A stretch of DNA of 64,000 bases from Kineothrix sp. MB12-C1 (GCF_030863805.1 NZ_CP132957.1:2790001-2854000), one strand, 5' to 3'. Positions 7,848 to 17,220 are shown, numbered from the stretch's first letter. The notes: generated by a model not told the origin, from the sequence alone. Numbers and translations: made by a program.

Positions 7848-8927
7848 ATGATAGTGGTTAAGATAATTGGCATAATATTTTGGATGTTCGTACTTCCCTT
7901 TTGTATCGGCCTAATCCCTATGCAGTGGATGCCGAAGGAGAAGAAGAATATAGGCGTTGCTTTTCTTGCGGGATATTTAATTATGCTTCCTTTATGTTGG
8001 ATTGTGGCGGTACCGACCCTCCTGCTTGTAACATATAGCAGTTTCCTTGTTATGGTGCGTATTTTTACTGTACTTTTAGGGGTTGCGGGAATATTAGGAG
8101 TAGGTCTTAGTGCCCGCTCGATCAGAAGAGAGCAGTGGGACAGCCTTCGCCCAAGCTTCTCACTGAAAGATATGTCGATAGAAGAAAAGATAGAATGGGT
8201 ACTGTTTCTGGCTCTTCTGGTCTTCCAGCTTTATAAAGCATTTACTCTTACTTCTTTTGATGGAGACGATGCGGAATATGTGGCGCAGTCGCTTGTGACT
8301 CAGCAAAGTAACACTATGTATCTGATCAAACCCTATACGGGAGGTACCACTTCTTTGGATATTCGTCATGCACTTGCGGTACTTCCTATATGGATTGCCT
8401 ATATCGGAAGAATGACGGGAATCCACACGACGATATTAGCACATAGCGTGATCCCTTTTGTGTTCATCCCATTAACCTATTTCGTTTATTACGAAATAGG
8501 CAAACAGCTATTAAAACGAAAAAAAGAGTTCCTACCTGCTTTTATGATATTTATGTCTCTGTTACAAATATTTGGAAATGTATCTATTTATACGAGTGAG
8601 ACCTTCTTTCTGACAAGAACATGGCAAGGGAAATCGTTGGCTGCTAACTTTGTACTTCTTTTCATACTGTGTCTGCTTTTGTGGATTTTCGACAGGGAAA
8701 AGGAGAGGAGAGAAAACGAACTTGTTTTATGGATATTACTGGCATTGACTAATATGACGGCGGGAGTATGTACGTCTATGGTGGTATTCCTGAGTGCAGT
8801 GATGATTGCAGCGATGGCATTTTGGATGATGATTGCGGAACGGAAATTCAGTGTGCTTGTGAAGGCAGGGCTCGTGTGTATACCTAACGCAGCCTATATG
8901 TTGTTGTATCTGTTTTTGCATGTTTGA
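7848..8927 (+). CDS. Polytopic membrane protein, DUF6077-like
   Basis: About 359 residues and nine or so hydrophobic segments, with SFDGDDAEYV in the first third, an Asp-rich motif that recalls the catalytic acidic motif of GT-C glycosyltransferases and of DUF6077 proteins. The start at 7848 is chosen because GGAG at 7835-7838 sits 9 nt upstream; the longer frame from 7833 has no ribosome binding site and would use the GGAG as coding sequence. It is followed by another membrane protein in a different frame after 50 bp that contains a GTAACAGTTAG remnant. The two could be halves of one ancestral gene, but each has its own start signals. Function in glycan assembly is inferred. Confidence 0.65.
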   Translation: MIVVKIIGIIFWMFVLPFCIGLIPMQWMPKEKKNIGVAFLAGYLIMLPLCWIVAVPTLLLVTYSSFLVMVRIFTVLLGVAGILGVGLSARSIRREQWDSLRPSFSLKDMSIEEKIEWVLFLALLVFQLYKAFTLTSFDGDDAEYVAQSLVTQQSNTMYLIKPYTGGTTSLDIRHALAVLPIWIAYIGRMTGIHTTILAHSVIPFVFIPLTYFVYYEIGKQLLKRKKEFLPAFMIFMSLLQIFGNVSIYTSETFFLTRTWQGKSLAANFVLLFILCLLLWIFDREKERRENELVLWILLALTNMTAGVCTSMVVFLSAVMIAAMAFWMMIAERKFSVLVKAGLVCIPNAAYMLLYLFLHV

Positions 8928-8977
8928 TAATGAAATGACGTAACAGTTAGGGAATTGAACCGAGGAGAGTCTTAGCT

Positions 8978-9793
8978 ATGTATGGAATTTTTATGGAAAG
9001 TGTTGTTATTTTTAAAAATTACGCGGGGGGTCACTGGATAGTAGCTTTATTTTTGCTGTCGCTGTTCCTGCTGCTTTGGATGGAGAAAGATAAAAGGCGT
9101 CGTGCCCTCTTTGTATATACCCCATTATCCTTGTTACTTTTATTCTTTTTCCCTATATTCAGGAAAATATTTGTGAGGCTGATGGGCGGTGAGGGGGATA
9201 CCTATTACCGTGTGCTCTGGTTAATACCCATGGGCGTAATCATCGCTTATGCAGGGGTGAAGCTCGCATCGTTGTTATATGATAAAAAAGGGGAATGGGC
9301 GAAGCGTGCAGTGTTAGCCGCTGTGGTTGTGGCGATTATTTTCAGCGGTAAGTATGTATATGCCAGTCAGTACATGTCGAAGGCGGAGAACCTATATCAC
9401 CTTCCACAGACGGTAGTCGATATTTGTGACTTGATAGCTCCGGAAGAGGGAGAGGAAAGAATTTGGTCGGTCTTCCCGACCGATTTAGTGTATTTCGTAA
9501 GACAGTACGATACGAATATACAGATGCTTTATGGCCGCGAGATGGTGGAACCGAAATGGCAGTATGCGGAGCCGGTGCATACGATTATGAATCATCCGGC
9601 AGTCATCGATATAGAGGAGCTTCTATTGCTGACAAGGGAGCGATATTGCACCTATATCGTCCTTCCGAGTAATAAAGGAGTGACGGAGTCGCCGGAGAAC
9701 TTTGGATTGGAGCTGCTGGATACGATAGATGGGTATCCGGTGTATTATGACCCGGTAGCAGCGGAGGCAATTTTGCAGTTATCAAACGGATAG
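8978..9793 (+). CDS. Membrane protein with extracytoplasmic C-terminal domain, function unknown
   Basis: 271 residues. Hydrophobic segments lie at about 20-36, 45-62, 83-99 and 112-125, followed by a soluble domain of about 145 residues rich in Tyr and acidic residues. GDTYYRVLWLIP just before the third helix resembles a stretch seen in other large glycan-locus membrane proteins, including the type of the first gene in this window. GAGGAG lies 13 nt before the ATG. It follows the DUF6077-like gene and precedes an MBOAT gene, so it is probably part of a glycan-modification unit. Not a family I can name with confidence. Confidence 0.6.
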   Translation: MYGIFMESVVIFKNYAGGHWIVALFLLSLFLLLWMEKDKRRRALFVYTPLSLLLLFFFPIFRKIFVRLMGGEGDTYYRVLWLIPMGVIIAYAGVKLASLLYDKKGEWAKRAVLAAVVVAIIFSGKYVYASQYMSKAENLYHLPQTVVDICDLIAPEEGEERIWSVFPTDLVYFVRQYDTNIQMLYGREMVEPKWQYAEPVHTIMNHPAVIDIEELLLLTRERYCTYIVLPSNKGVTESPENFGLELLDTIDGYPVYYDPVAAEAILQLSNG

Positions 9794-9796
9794 AAG

Positions 9797-9836
9797 GTAA
9801 TTTTCACAAGTAGCTGCGAGGGGACTGAACAGCTAC
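9797..9836 (+). repeat. 40-bp mini-element with changed but still paired stem
   Basis: Starts GTAATTTTCACAA and ends GTAGCTG...CAGCTAC. Other copies have GTAACTG...CAGTTAC, so both sides of the stem changed together. The flanks GATAGAAG and GATAAAAT match at 6 of 8 bases, compatible with an old 8-bp duplication. Confidence 0.6.
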
Positions 9837-9862
9837 GATAAAATGTGACGGACGGTGTAGCG

Positions 9863-11338
9863 ATGTTATTTAATTCATATGAATTTGTATTTTTATTTCT
9901 GCCGATAAGTATTCTTGGTTATTATTTTCTTGTAAGGAAAGAAAAAAGCGAGGCAGCAAAAGTGTGGATGACAGCAATGTCATTTTGGTTTTACGGAAGT
10001 TTTCGGATGGAATACTTATGGGTGCTGTCAGGAAGCCTGATCTTCAACTATGGAGTGATTCTTATCCTTAAAAGAAAGCCTATCCCTCCATGGTCGATGA
10101 GCAGGAGAAAAAAGGGGATACTGGCGGTTGGAATTGCAGGAAATCTTGGACTTTTATTCTATGTGAAGTATATGAATTTTTTCATTGAGAATATAAATGA
10201 AATACGGGGTGGCTCATGGCCGCTTTTACAAGTTCTCTTGCCGGTAGGAATTAGTTTTTTTACTTTTCAGCAGATTTCCTTTTTGGTAGATTATGCTAAG
10301 GGTGAAGTACAGGAGTGCAGTTTCATCGACTATGTCCTTTATATTTCTTATTTTCCTAAATTGACAGAAGGTCCTATTGTGACTCATGAGGAACTTTTTT
10401 CCCAATTTAGACAGATTGGAAATAAGGAGTTAGATAGCGAAGAGATAAGAAAGGGAATGACTCTATTCGTCTTCGGTATGGCAAAAAAGGTTCTATTGGC
10501 AGATACCTTCGGCAATGCTGTTAATTATGGTTACGATAATCTACATCTCATACATAGCCCGGATGCGATACTTTTAGTTCTGTTTTATGCTCTGCAGCTT
10601 TACTTCGATTTCAGCGGTTATTGTGATATGGCGATGGGTATTAGCAGGATTTTTGGCATTAGACTCCCTCTTAATTTTAACTCTCCGTATCAGGCGAAGA
10701 ATATTGTGGATTTCTGGAAGCGGTGGCATATAACGCTGAGCCGTTTCTTTACAAAATATGTATATATTCCTCTGGGAGGCAATCGCAAAGGGACGGCAGT
10801 TATGTGTAGGAACATGTTGATTGTGTTCTTCCTGAGCGGCCTATGGCATGGTGCAGGATGGAATTTTATCCTCTGGGGAATGCTGCATGGGGGATTGTAT
10901 GTCTTCACCCGTATGTGGCAAAGGAGAAAGCAAGGGAAAGAAAGTAAGGGAAGTGTTCTGCTTACTTTTGTTTATGTGAGCATCGCTTGGGTTTATTTCA
11001 GGGCCAGGAGTGTGGCACAGGGAAATGAATTACTTCGTCTTGCGATAAGCGGTGGATGGGAACGGGTAAATAAAAATCTGGCCGGATATTTTAATCTGGA
11101 TGAATTCTGGTATGTGTTAAAGGTGCTGCGTTTGGACCGTTGGGAATATGGGCATTATTTATTAATGTTTGTCATTACAGCTTTTTCTCTGGTGCTGGTA
11201 TTTTTGGGGAAAAATGCAGTAAAGGTGACAGAAGAGATGAAGCCGAGAACTTGGTCTGCTGTTTTTACGGCAGGGTTATTTTTCTGGTGCATTTTGATGT
11301 TTTCCAATGTCAGTAGTTTTTTGTATTTCAATTTTTAG
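9863..11338 (+). CDS. MBOAT family O-acyltransferase (AlgI/DltB-like)
   Basis: About 491 residues from the canonical MLFNSYEF start at 9863; a GTG at 9845 is in frame but the family start is at MLFNS. About ten membrane segments. The MBOAT signature is present: KRWHITLSRFF, then FFLSGLWHGAGWNFILWG, with the His of WHGAGW the expected catalytic residue. MBOAT proteins move an acyl group from a cytoplasmic donor across the membrane to an extracellular acceptor such as a polysaccharide. The next gene encodes a secreted SGNH-like partner, the usual two-part layout for surface O-acetylation. A 27-bp mini-element begins seven bases after the stop codon. Confidence 0.92.
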   Translation: MLFNSYEFVFLFLPISILGYYFLVRKEKSEAAKVWMTAMSFWFYGSFRMEYLWVLSGSLIFNYGVILILKRKPIPPWSMSRRKKGILAVGIAGNLGLLFYVKYMNFFIENINEIRGGSWPLLQVLLPVGISFFTFQQISFLVDYAKGEVQECSFIDYVLYISYFPKLTEGPIVTHEELFSQFRQIGNKELDSEEIRKGMTLFVFGMAKKVLLADTFGNAVNYGYDNLHLIHSPDAILLVLFYALQLYFDFSGYCDMAMGISRIFGIRLPLNFNSPYQAKNIVDFWKRWHITLSRFFTKYVYIPLGGNRKGTAVMCRNMLIVFFLSGLWHGAGWNFILWGMLHGGLYVFTRMWQRRKQGKESKGSVLLTFVYVSIAWVYFRARSVAQGNELLRLAISGGWERVNKNLAGYFNLDEFWYVLKVLRLDRWEYGHYLLMFVITAFSLVLVFLGKNAVKVTEEMKPRTWSAVFTAGLFFWCILMFSNVSSFLYFNF

Positions 11339-11345
11339 AATTTGT

Positions 11346-11372
11346 GTAACTGTGAGAGTACTGGACAGTTAC
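11346..11372 (+). repeat. 27-bp mini-element with near-duplicate flanks
   Basis: GTAACTGT, spacer, ACAGTTAC. The flanks are GAATTTGT (11338-11345) and GAATTTGC (11373-11380), 7 of 8 identical. This suggests that the 27-bp form was itself inserted, or was left by a deletion inside a larger copy. The left flank shares a base with the MBOAT stop codon. Confidence 0.65.
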
Positions 11373-11403
11373 GAATTTGCCGGGAATAAGAAGTGGGGGA
11401 AAG

Positions 11404-12456
11404 ATGAAACAGGATAGAAGATGGATATGGATATTTGTCCTGACCTTGGCGGCAGCCATGGTGATGGTTATCTCGCTGGTAGTATATGTAGATCCTTTTT
11501 TTCAATATCATAAGCCGTTGGATGACTTCCCATATATTGTGGATCATCAAGTGAACCAGAATCCGGGGATGGCGAGACATATGGATTATGACAGCGTAAT
11601 TCTTGGCTCGTCTATGACTGTGAACTTCAATACCCATTGGTTTGATGAACTGTTGGGACTTAAGACGCTGAAGCTCAGTTATAGCGGCGCATTTCCTAAG
11701 GATCAGGCTAATATCATGGATATTGTTTTTCAAAGCGGGCATAAGATCGATGCTGCTTTTCTTGGAATTGATGTAATTACTTATACCGGCGGAGTGGAAG
11801 AGACGAAATATCCGATTCCTGCTTATTTGTATGACACTTCGGTATGGAATGACATTTCCTACGTATTGAATAAGGATGTGCTGCTTCAGTACATACTGCG
11901 GCCGATGGCAGATCCGGATAAGACGGATCTGGCTACCGTATATGCCAGTTGGTGGACGGAGGAATATTATAATAAGCAGTGGGTAATGCATAATTATGAG
12001 CCGCCGGAGGCAGTAAAAGAGGAAGCGGCCCCGGAAAATTATATACGAAGCGTAGAGGAGAATTTGTCAGTCAATATTTGCCCCTATATCGAAAGTAATC
12101 CGGATACGGAGTTTTATATCTTTTATCCGCCCTATAGTATTTTATTTTGGAATGATGTATTGCTGGAAAATCATATGGAGGCGACCATAAGTGAGTATGA
12201 GTATATTACAAAACGTTTACTCGCCTATGATAATGTACGTGTATTTTTCTTCCCTAATCAGGAGTGGATTGTTTGTAATCTGGATAATTACGCAGACTAT
12301 AGCCACTATCACCCGAATATTAATCGGTATATGACGGAGTGTTTTGCCTCGGGAGAGTGTGAAGTGACGAATGAGAATCTGGAAGCAGAATTACTTAAGA
12401 TGAGGGAGATTGTTGCAGCCTATGATTATGAAGAGCTGTTTTCTGTAGAATATTAG
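11404..12456 (+). CDS. Secreted SGNH-like partner of the MBOAT acyltransferase (DltD/AlgJ-type role)
   Basis: About 350 residues. The start at 11404 has GTGGGGGA directly upstream; an upstream in-frame start at 11377 lacks a site. One N-terminal membrane helix (about residues 6-28) is followed by an extracellular domain. DPFFQYH and VILGSSMTVNF resemble the first block of DltD/AlgX-like SGNH proteins, with the Ser of GSSM the likely nucleophile, and HYHPN near the C-terminus could supply the catalytic His. Such proteins finish the transfer of acyl groups handed over by an MBOAT. Adjacent placement supports this, but acceptor and acyl group are unknown. Confidence 0.75.
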   Translation: MKQDRRWIWIFVLTLAAAMVMVISLVVYVDPFFQYHKPLDDFPYIVDHQVNQNPGMARHMDYDSVILGSSMTVNFNTHWFDELLGLKTLKLSYSGAFPKDQANIMDIVFQSGHKIDAAFLGIDVITYTGGVEETKYPIPAYLYDTSVWNDISYVLNKDVLLQYILRPMADPDKTDLATVYASWWTEEYYNKQWVMHNYEPPEAVKEEAAPENYIRSVEENLSVNICPYIESNPDTEFYIFYPPYSILFWNDVLLENHMEATISEYEYITKRLLAYDNVRVFFFPNQEWIVCNLDNYADYSHYHPNINRYMTECFASGECEVTNENLEAELLKMREIVAAYDYEELFSVEY

Positions 12457-12472
12457 TTACTGTTCAAACCGT

Positions 12473-12494
12473 GCCGTGCATATCACTGCACGGC
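12473..12494. terminator. Bidirectional hairpin between convergent genes
   Basis: GCCGTGCA (12473-12480), 6-nt loop, TGCACGGC (12487-12494). It sits between the ends of a plus-strand and a minus-strand gene. A strong T-run is lacking on the plus side. Confidence 0.6.
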
Positions 12495-12528
12495 ATCGGA
12501 ATTATTAAGGTAGAAAGTGTAAATAAAC

Positions 12529-13518
12529 TTATTTGGAAGAGCTGTGTCCGGTATTGATAACCTCCGCTAATCTGTCGGCGAGAGCGTTCCTCCCGGCATC
12601 ATTTAAGTGAAGATAATCGGTCATGTAATCTTTGTAGTTGTCCTCGTTTATTGTACCATAGTAATTATCGATAATAGATACTCCGCAGGAAATAGCCACA
12701 TCCACTTCCTTTACGAGATAATGGGGAAGGGGACCGTGACCGAGATCTGTTGTGCCGCCATTTTGATAGTTGCCGTTCTCATCGATGCTTTGTGCATAAG
12801 TATGAGACATAACGAAGATACGAATATGAGGATAAGCTTGCTGGATCGCTTCAATACCGTTTCGCAGACCACCGGTATAGGTACTGAGTTCATAAGGGTC
12901 ATTTGGATTATCGGAGGGTATCCGTTCCATATAATCGATAGCGTCGTACATAACTACCATAATATCCACCTTGTCATAATCGATAGATTCCAAGGTATTT
13001 GTTGTATCGGCATAAATTTCTTCCGTCTCGGAAGCCAGTGCCGATTTCATAGCAGAGAAATCCTTCGACGCAATACTTTTTGCCACATAGGGAAAGTTGA
13101 AGTTATCTCTCGGATAGCCTTCGTTATAAGAAGAGTATTTCGCTCCGATGCCGGAATTAGGGAAGCCTCCATTGTATACGGTAGCATCTGTCTTAGCAGC
13201 GAGCAGCGAAGTGAAGCTATTAGCCCCGGAACCGTCGGTTAAGGGATTGCCGCCCAGGCAAAGAATCGTAGTCACGCCATCGTCCACCCTGCCTTCTAAG
13301 TTAGCAGCGCTTAAAGGAATGATAGTATCCAGTGCTTCAATATCGTAACCTTCCGCCAGATTATCCGGGTCATAATCAGACTTCGTCCCGATGTTCCATA
13401 AGATGAGCTTAATGATGGCAACAAGTGCGATAATGACGATAGCTCCAATGAGCATTATATGCAAATTGAGGCGGGATATTATGCTATTTTTAGCATTCTC
13501 TTTATTTGTTTTTTTCAT
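12529..13518 (-). CDS. Membrane-anchored SGNH/GDSL-like hydrolase
   Basis: 329 residues with one N-terminal membrane helix (about 19-42). The extracellular part begins ILCLGGNPLTDG, a variant first SGNH block in which GDS is replaced by GGN, so the usual nucleophile Ser is not obvious. NGGFPNSG and later DYLHLNDAG match the other blocks, the last giving the Asp-His pair. The start has AAGGAGG about 6 nt upstream. It may be a modified SGNH enzyme or a non-catalytic relative acting on the surface glycan. It faces the MBOAT partner gene across a shared terminator. Confidence 0.7.
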   Translation of the reverse strand: MKKTNKENAKNSIISRLNLHIMLIGAIVIIALVAIIKLILWNIGTKSDYDPDNLAEGYDIEALDTIIPLSAANLEGRVDDGVTTILCLGGNPLTDGSGANSFTSLLAAKTDATVYNGGFPNSGIGAKYSSYNEGYPRDNFNFPYVAKSIASKDFSAMKSALASETEEIYADTTNTLESIDYDKVDIMVVMYDAIDYMERIPSDNPNDPYELSTYTGGLRNGIEAIQQAYPHIRIFVMSHTYAQSIDENGNYQNGGTTDLGHGPLPHYLVKEVDVAISCGVSIIDNYYGTINEDNYKDYMTDYLHLNDAGRNALADRLAEVINTGHSSSK

Positions 13519-13549
13519 AAAATACCTCCTTGAGACGTGTCTATTGTAC

Positions 13550-13698
13550 GTAACTTGTTCAATACCCTCACAGTTACGAAAGCAAAGATTGCTTTGTGAA
13601 AATCCATTAAAATCACCTTTGGTGATGGGATTTTAACTTATCTTTCCACGTATTCTTACGGTCAGCGCAGTAAATGCGCAGACCTGCTGAATAGTGTC
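13550..13698 (-). mobile_element. Family A IS66-type MITE with exact 8-bp duplication
   Basis: 149 bp, opposite in orientation to most copies. It begins GTAACTTGTTCAATA and ends TGCTGAATAGTGTC. TATTGTAC is present on both sides (13542-13549 and 13699-13706); the direct repeat actually extends to 13 bp because GTGTC also occurs in the left flank. The two inner hairpins are kept. It fills the gap upstream of the SGNH gene at 12529. Confidence 0.85.
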
Positions 13699-13730
13699 TA
13701 TTGTACTATTATTTATTACAAAAAGCTATA

Positions 13731-13780
13731 AAAAATATAAGCGGGATAAAATTTTAAGATTTTATCCCGCTTATATTTTT
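13731..13780. terminator. Strong bidirectional terminator
   Basis: AAAAATATAAGCGGGATAAA (plus AT) pairs perfectly over 22 bp with the arm at 13759-13780, with a 6-nt loop. A-rich and T-rich ends allow termination in both directions. It follows the small zinc-ribbon gene at 13798 on the minus strand. Confidence 0.85.
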
Positions 13781-13797
13781 TCTCCACATTAAATGGC

Positions 13798-14055
13798 TCA
13801 GCAACGCTGGCTATTTAACTCTTTGTACCATTTGCTGTACTTATACATACGGTATGTAGTGCTAAGGTTCTTTAATTGATCCTTATCGGCACATTTTTCT
13901 TTGAACTCATTTCTTTCAGCGATATCCATACTAACATACTCCATGTATGGGATACGCAGCTCGGTAATAGATTCTCCGCATTTCGGACATGTCATCTTGT
14001 GACCATTTAGCATGTGAACCCGATGACAAAGTTTGCAATAGTGCATGTACATCAT
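13798..14055 (-). CDS. Small zinc-ribbon protein, function unknown
   Basis: 85 residues. CKLC near the start and CPKC about 19 residues on form a four-Cys zinc-binding knuckle. The rest is charged and helical, ending with a Lys/Tyr-rich stretch. The ATG at 14055 is chosen because AAGGGGAA lies 5 nt upstream; the longer frame from 14079 would read through that site. Similar short proteins beginning MYMHYCKLC occur widely in Lachnospiraceae as I recall, with no known role. It has its own strong terminator and is transcribed away from the large GH25 gene. Confidence 0.75.
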   Translation of the reverse strand: MMYMHYCKLCHRVHMLNGHKMTCPKCGESITELRIPYMEYVSMDIAERNEFKEKCADKDQLKNLSTTYRMYKYSKWYKELNSQRC

Positions 14056-14320
14056 GAAAATTCCCCTTCTCAAATACATAAATTATTGATCTCGTTTTTT
14101 ATTTTGTCAGCAATAGCGAAAAAAGTCAATAACTTAATGTAGTAATTCATCGACAAAAGTTAAAAAAATATCAATTTTTTCATACAATTAACCAAAAATA
14201 TGTAAATCTTAGAAAAGTATAGCTCGAAATGAGGGAATAAAAGGCAATAAATGTTGAAAAAACAGCTTTTCCATGGTAAGATATTGCCAAATACTCATTT
14301 GGGAAGGGTTCGCAGAAATA

Positions 14321-16963
14321 ATGAAGAAGAAATGCGGTAGAAGTGGTGATTCTGTCACGAATAGCAGACTTGTAATCGATGAATTGGATTTGATAGATTT
14401 TGATATACCTGATAAGGAAAATTTCAGAAATATCAAAGAGTTAGACGGAGCTATTAAGCCGTCCGTAACTTCAAATAAAAAACAATCCGGGAAAAAGACT
14501 TCGTCAAAGAAGAAATCTACAGCGGGAAAAAATACTTCTGCGAAGAATGATATTTCGCTAAAGAAAAGTGCTGTGATAAAGAAAAGTTCCGGTAAGGCCA
14601 GGAAGATATCTCGGGATAGAAGGCGTAACGAAAGAAAGAGCGGGCTTTGGTATAAAATAAAACATATGGAGACGATGGACAGAGTGATCACTGCAGGCGG
14701 TGCTTTGATTATGGTATTTGCAATTGTGACTTGTTCGATGTATGCAAATGCGAAGGTGCTTCATAGTCAAGTCACTTCTTTTCAAGAGGTGGGGACTGGC
14801 ATGGAAGGAATTGCGATAATCGGTGAGAGTGGGCTTCTTGCAGTGGCAGACGCACATGCGGCGAGGACAGCGGTTCAGGAAGAAGTGGCGGCGGCCGTTA
14901 TGGAGTATGAAGAGAAGGAGCTGGAAGAAGCCGGGGCCGTAGAAGTGAAGATGCAGCTGAGTTCTATGCAGAAAGATTTAAAGATAAAATTTATCAATGA
15001 GAAGACCGGGAAGCTGGTAGCGAGCGTTCCTTTCGAAGTGAAGATTACGGATGCGAAGAAGAAAACTTATACCCTCAAAGATGAGGATAAAGATGGTGTT
15101 ATTTACCAGACGGATATGGCTCCCGGTAATTGTATGGTATCGATGGAAAACATCGAAGCTGCGACAGGCTATTCCTTTTCCACACAGGGAATAGAGGTAG
15201 CGATTAAGGATAAGATCGAATATAAAAAGGTGGACGTTTCCGATGAAGTGAAGAAAGAATCGGATGTGAACGTGGCCATTGAGGATACGAAGATACAGGA
15301 GACGGTGATAGAGTCTGCGCTTACGGATACTGTTGCATGGGTAGAATCCACCAAGACCGCAGCAGATGGCAGCAGCGACAATACCGGATATGAAGAAGTA
15401 TCTAAGGATAAGATTACAGATCCTATGACTTTGGTAAAAGCTACTGGATTCATGCGTTTTGCAGCGGTAAATGGGGAACCCCAGACGGAAAACCAGGAGG
15501 CAGGAACCGATGCAGCTACGGATACAACAATAGATACAACTACGGATACAACGGCAGATACAACAACGGATTCCGGAACCAATCCCCCGGTTGAGATAAA
15601 GGTAAGCTTGGATAAAGCGAGCCTTGCATTGAAGACAGGTGAAACGGCAGTTGTAACAGCGACGACCGATCCTTCCGGAAATACAGTGGAATGGGGAAGC
15701 AGTAATGCTGATATAGTTTCCGTGTCCGGAGGGACCGTTACTGCATTAAAGGTTGGGACTGCAGATATTACGGCTAAGACCGCTACCGGTCATATGGCGA
15801 CCTGTACGGTAACCGTGACGGAGAAGGAGAAGCCATCCATAACAATTAGCGCCGCTTCCGGTAAAGTACTGACCGGTAAAACGCTAACGCTCAGCGTGGA
15901 GGTGAAGAATGTAAGTGACACGTCTGTCACATGGTCGTCCGATCATGATGCGGTGGCTGTGGTAGCTTCTGATGGTACGGTAACAGGTATCAGTGAAGGA
16001 ACGGCAACGGTGAAAGCAGTGAGCAATGCGGACAACTCGGTGATGGCTACTTGCAATATCACAGTGAGAAATAATCCGGAAAATGATAAATCGACTAAAT
16101 TAAAAGACAATGATGGCAATCAACTATTTATCAAAGATTCCGAAGGAAACTATAAAGAGGCGGTTTATTCCGATTATTTCACAGCGGGGAAATTCTATAA
16201 ACAGGTAAAAGCTACGGAGAATAAAGAGTATAAATATACCGGTTGGCAGACCATAGATGGAAAGACCTATTATTTCGATGCGAACGGTAATAAAGTGACC
16301 GGAGAGCAAGTAATTCAGGGGGCAAAATATAATTTTGGCAGTGATGGAGTGCTTGCGGCTTCTTCTGGAAATATGGGAATTGATGTATCGAAATGGAATG
16401 GAAATATCGATTGGAATGCAGTGAAGAACTCCGGTGTATCCTATGTGATTATCCGCTGTGGCTACCGCGGATCTACGACGGGTGCTTTGATCGAGGATCC
16501 GAAGTTCCGTTCCAATATCCAGGGGGCGACTGCGGCTGGCCTGAAGGTAGGGGTATATTTCTTCACACAGGCAGTCAATGAAGTGGAGGCAGTGGAAGAG
16601 GCTTCTATGGTATTGAATTTAATTAGCGGCTATAAGATAGCGTATCCGGTGTTTTTGGATGTGGAGCCCAGCGGAGGCCGTGCGGATGGAATTAACAGGG
16701 ATATGAGAACTGCAGTTTGTAAAGCATTCGCTCAGACGATTCAGAACTCCGGATATACGGCAGGAATCTATGCCAATAAGACATGGTTCACATCGTATAT
16801 CAATACGGCCAGCCTGACAAATTATAAAATATGGTTGGCTCAGTATGCAGCAGCTCCCAGCTATACAGCGACGAAGTATGATCTGTGGCAGTATTCTTCC
16901 ACAGGGTCTGTAGCAGGCATTAGCGGCAAAGTGGATTTGAACATTAGTTACCTGGGATATTAA
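14321..16963 (+). CDS. Membrane-anchored GH25 muramidase with Ig-like and wall-binding domains
   Basis: About 880 residues from the ATG at 14321. An upstream in-frame ATG at 14273 has no ribosome binding site, while GGGAAGGG lies 12 nt before 14321. The order is a Lys/Ser-rich cytoplasmic head (to about residue 120), one membrane helix (about 123-142), a SpaA/prealbumin-like stretch, a Thr/Asp linker, two bacterial Ig-like (Big_2) domains (about 430-590), a wall-binding repeat containing GKTYYFDANG, and a C-terminal GH25 domain (about 685-880). GH25 landmarks are [15 protein letters not shown] and DLWQYS; the Asp/Glu pairs are the expected catalytic residues. It should cut peptidoglycan glycan strands outside the cell. 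Its catalytic domain is a close paralogue of that of the gene at 19330. Confidence 0.9.
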   Translation: MKKKCGRSGDSVTNSRLVIDELDLIDFDIPDKENFRNIKELDGAIKPSVTSNKKQSGKKTSSKKKSTAGKNTSAKNDISLKKSAVIKKSSGKARKISRDRRRNERKSGLWYKIKHMETMDRVITAGGALIMVFAIVTCSMYANAKVLHSQVTSFQEVGTGMEGIAIIGESGLLAVADAHAARTAVQEEVAAAVMEYEEKELEEAGAVEVKMQLSSMQKDLKIKFINEKTGKLVASVPFEVKITDAKKKTYTLKDEDKDGVIYQTDMAPGNCMVSMENIEAATGYSFSTQGIEVAIKDKIEYKKVDVSDEVKKESDVNVAIEDTKIQETVIESALTDTVAWVESTKTAADGSSDNTGYEEVSKDKITDPMTLVKATGFMRFAAVNGEPQTENQEAGTDAATDTTIDTTTDTTADTTTDSGTNPPVEIKVSLDKASLALKTGETAVVTATTDPSGNTVEWGSSNADIVSVSGGTVTALKVGTADITAKTATGHMATCTVTVTEKEKPSITISAASGKVLTGKTLTLSVEVKNVSDTSVTWSSDHDAVAVVASDGTVTGISEGTATVKAVSNADNSVMATCNITVRNNPENDKSTKLKDNDGNQLFIKDSEGNYKEAVYSDYFTAGKFYKQVKATENKEYKYTGWQTIDGKTYYFDANGNKVTGEQVIQGAKYNFGSDGVLAASSGNMGIDVSKWNGNIDWNAVKNSGVSYVIIRCGYRGSTTGALIEDPKFRSNIQGATAAGLKVGVYFFTQAVNEVEAVEEASMVLNLISGYKIAYPVFLDVEPSGGRADGINRDMRTAVCKAFAQTIQNSGYTAGIYANKTWFTSYINTASLTNYKIWLAQYAAAPSYTATKYDLWQYSSTGSVAGISGKVDLNISYLGY

Positions 16964-16975
16964 AAGTGTATAAAC

Positions 16976-17107
16976 GTAACTATTCAGTAGGTCTGCGCAT
17001 TTACTGCGCGGATCGTAAGAATACATGGGAGAATAGGTGAAAATCCCATCACTGAAGGTGATTTTAATGGATTTTCACATGTAGCGGTGAGGGCACTGAA
17101 CAGTTAC
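16976..17107 (+). mobile_element. Family A IS66-type MITE
   Basis: 132 bp from GTAACTATTCAGTAGG to CTGAACAGTTAC with both inner hairpins. The flanks are GTATAAAC (16968-16975) and ATATAAAC (17108-17115), 7 of 8 identical. It lies 12 bp after the stop of the GH25 gene and before the rfbB promoter. Confidence 0.85.
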
Positions 17108-17156
17108 ATATAAACAAAAGATGAGACGAATTCAGAGATTATTAAGAGATACCAAG

Positions 17157-17185
17157 TTGCAAAACTGAAGAAAATAGGTTATATT
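17157..17185 (+). promoter_or_regulatory. Sigma-A type promoter for rfbB
   Basis: TTGCAA (17157-17162), 17-bp spacer, TATATT (17180-17185), about 35 bp before the rfbB start. It is independent of the upstream MITE. Confidence 0.6.
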
Positions 17186-17220
17186 ATTCATAAATAAAAT
17201 CGCGAAAGGCATAAAATATT

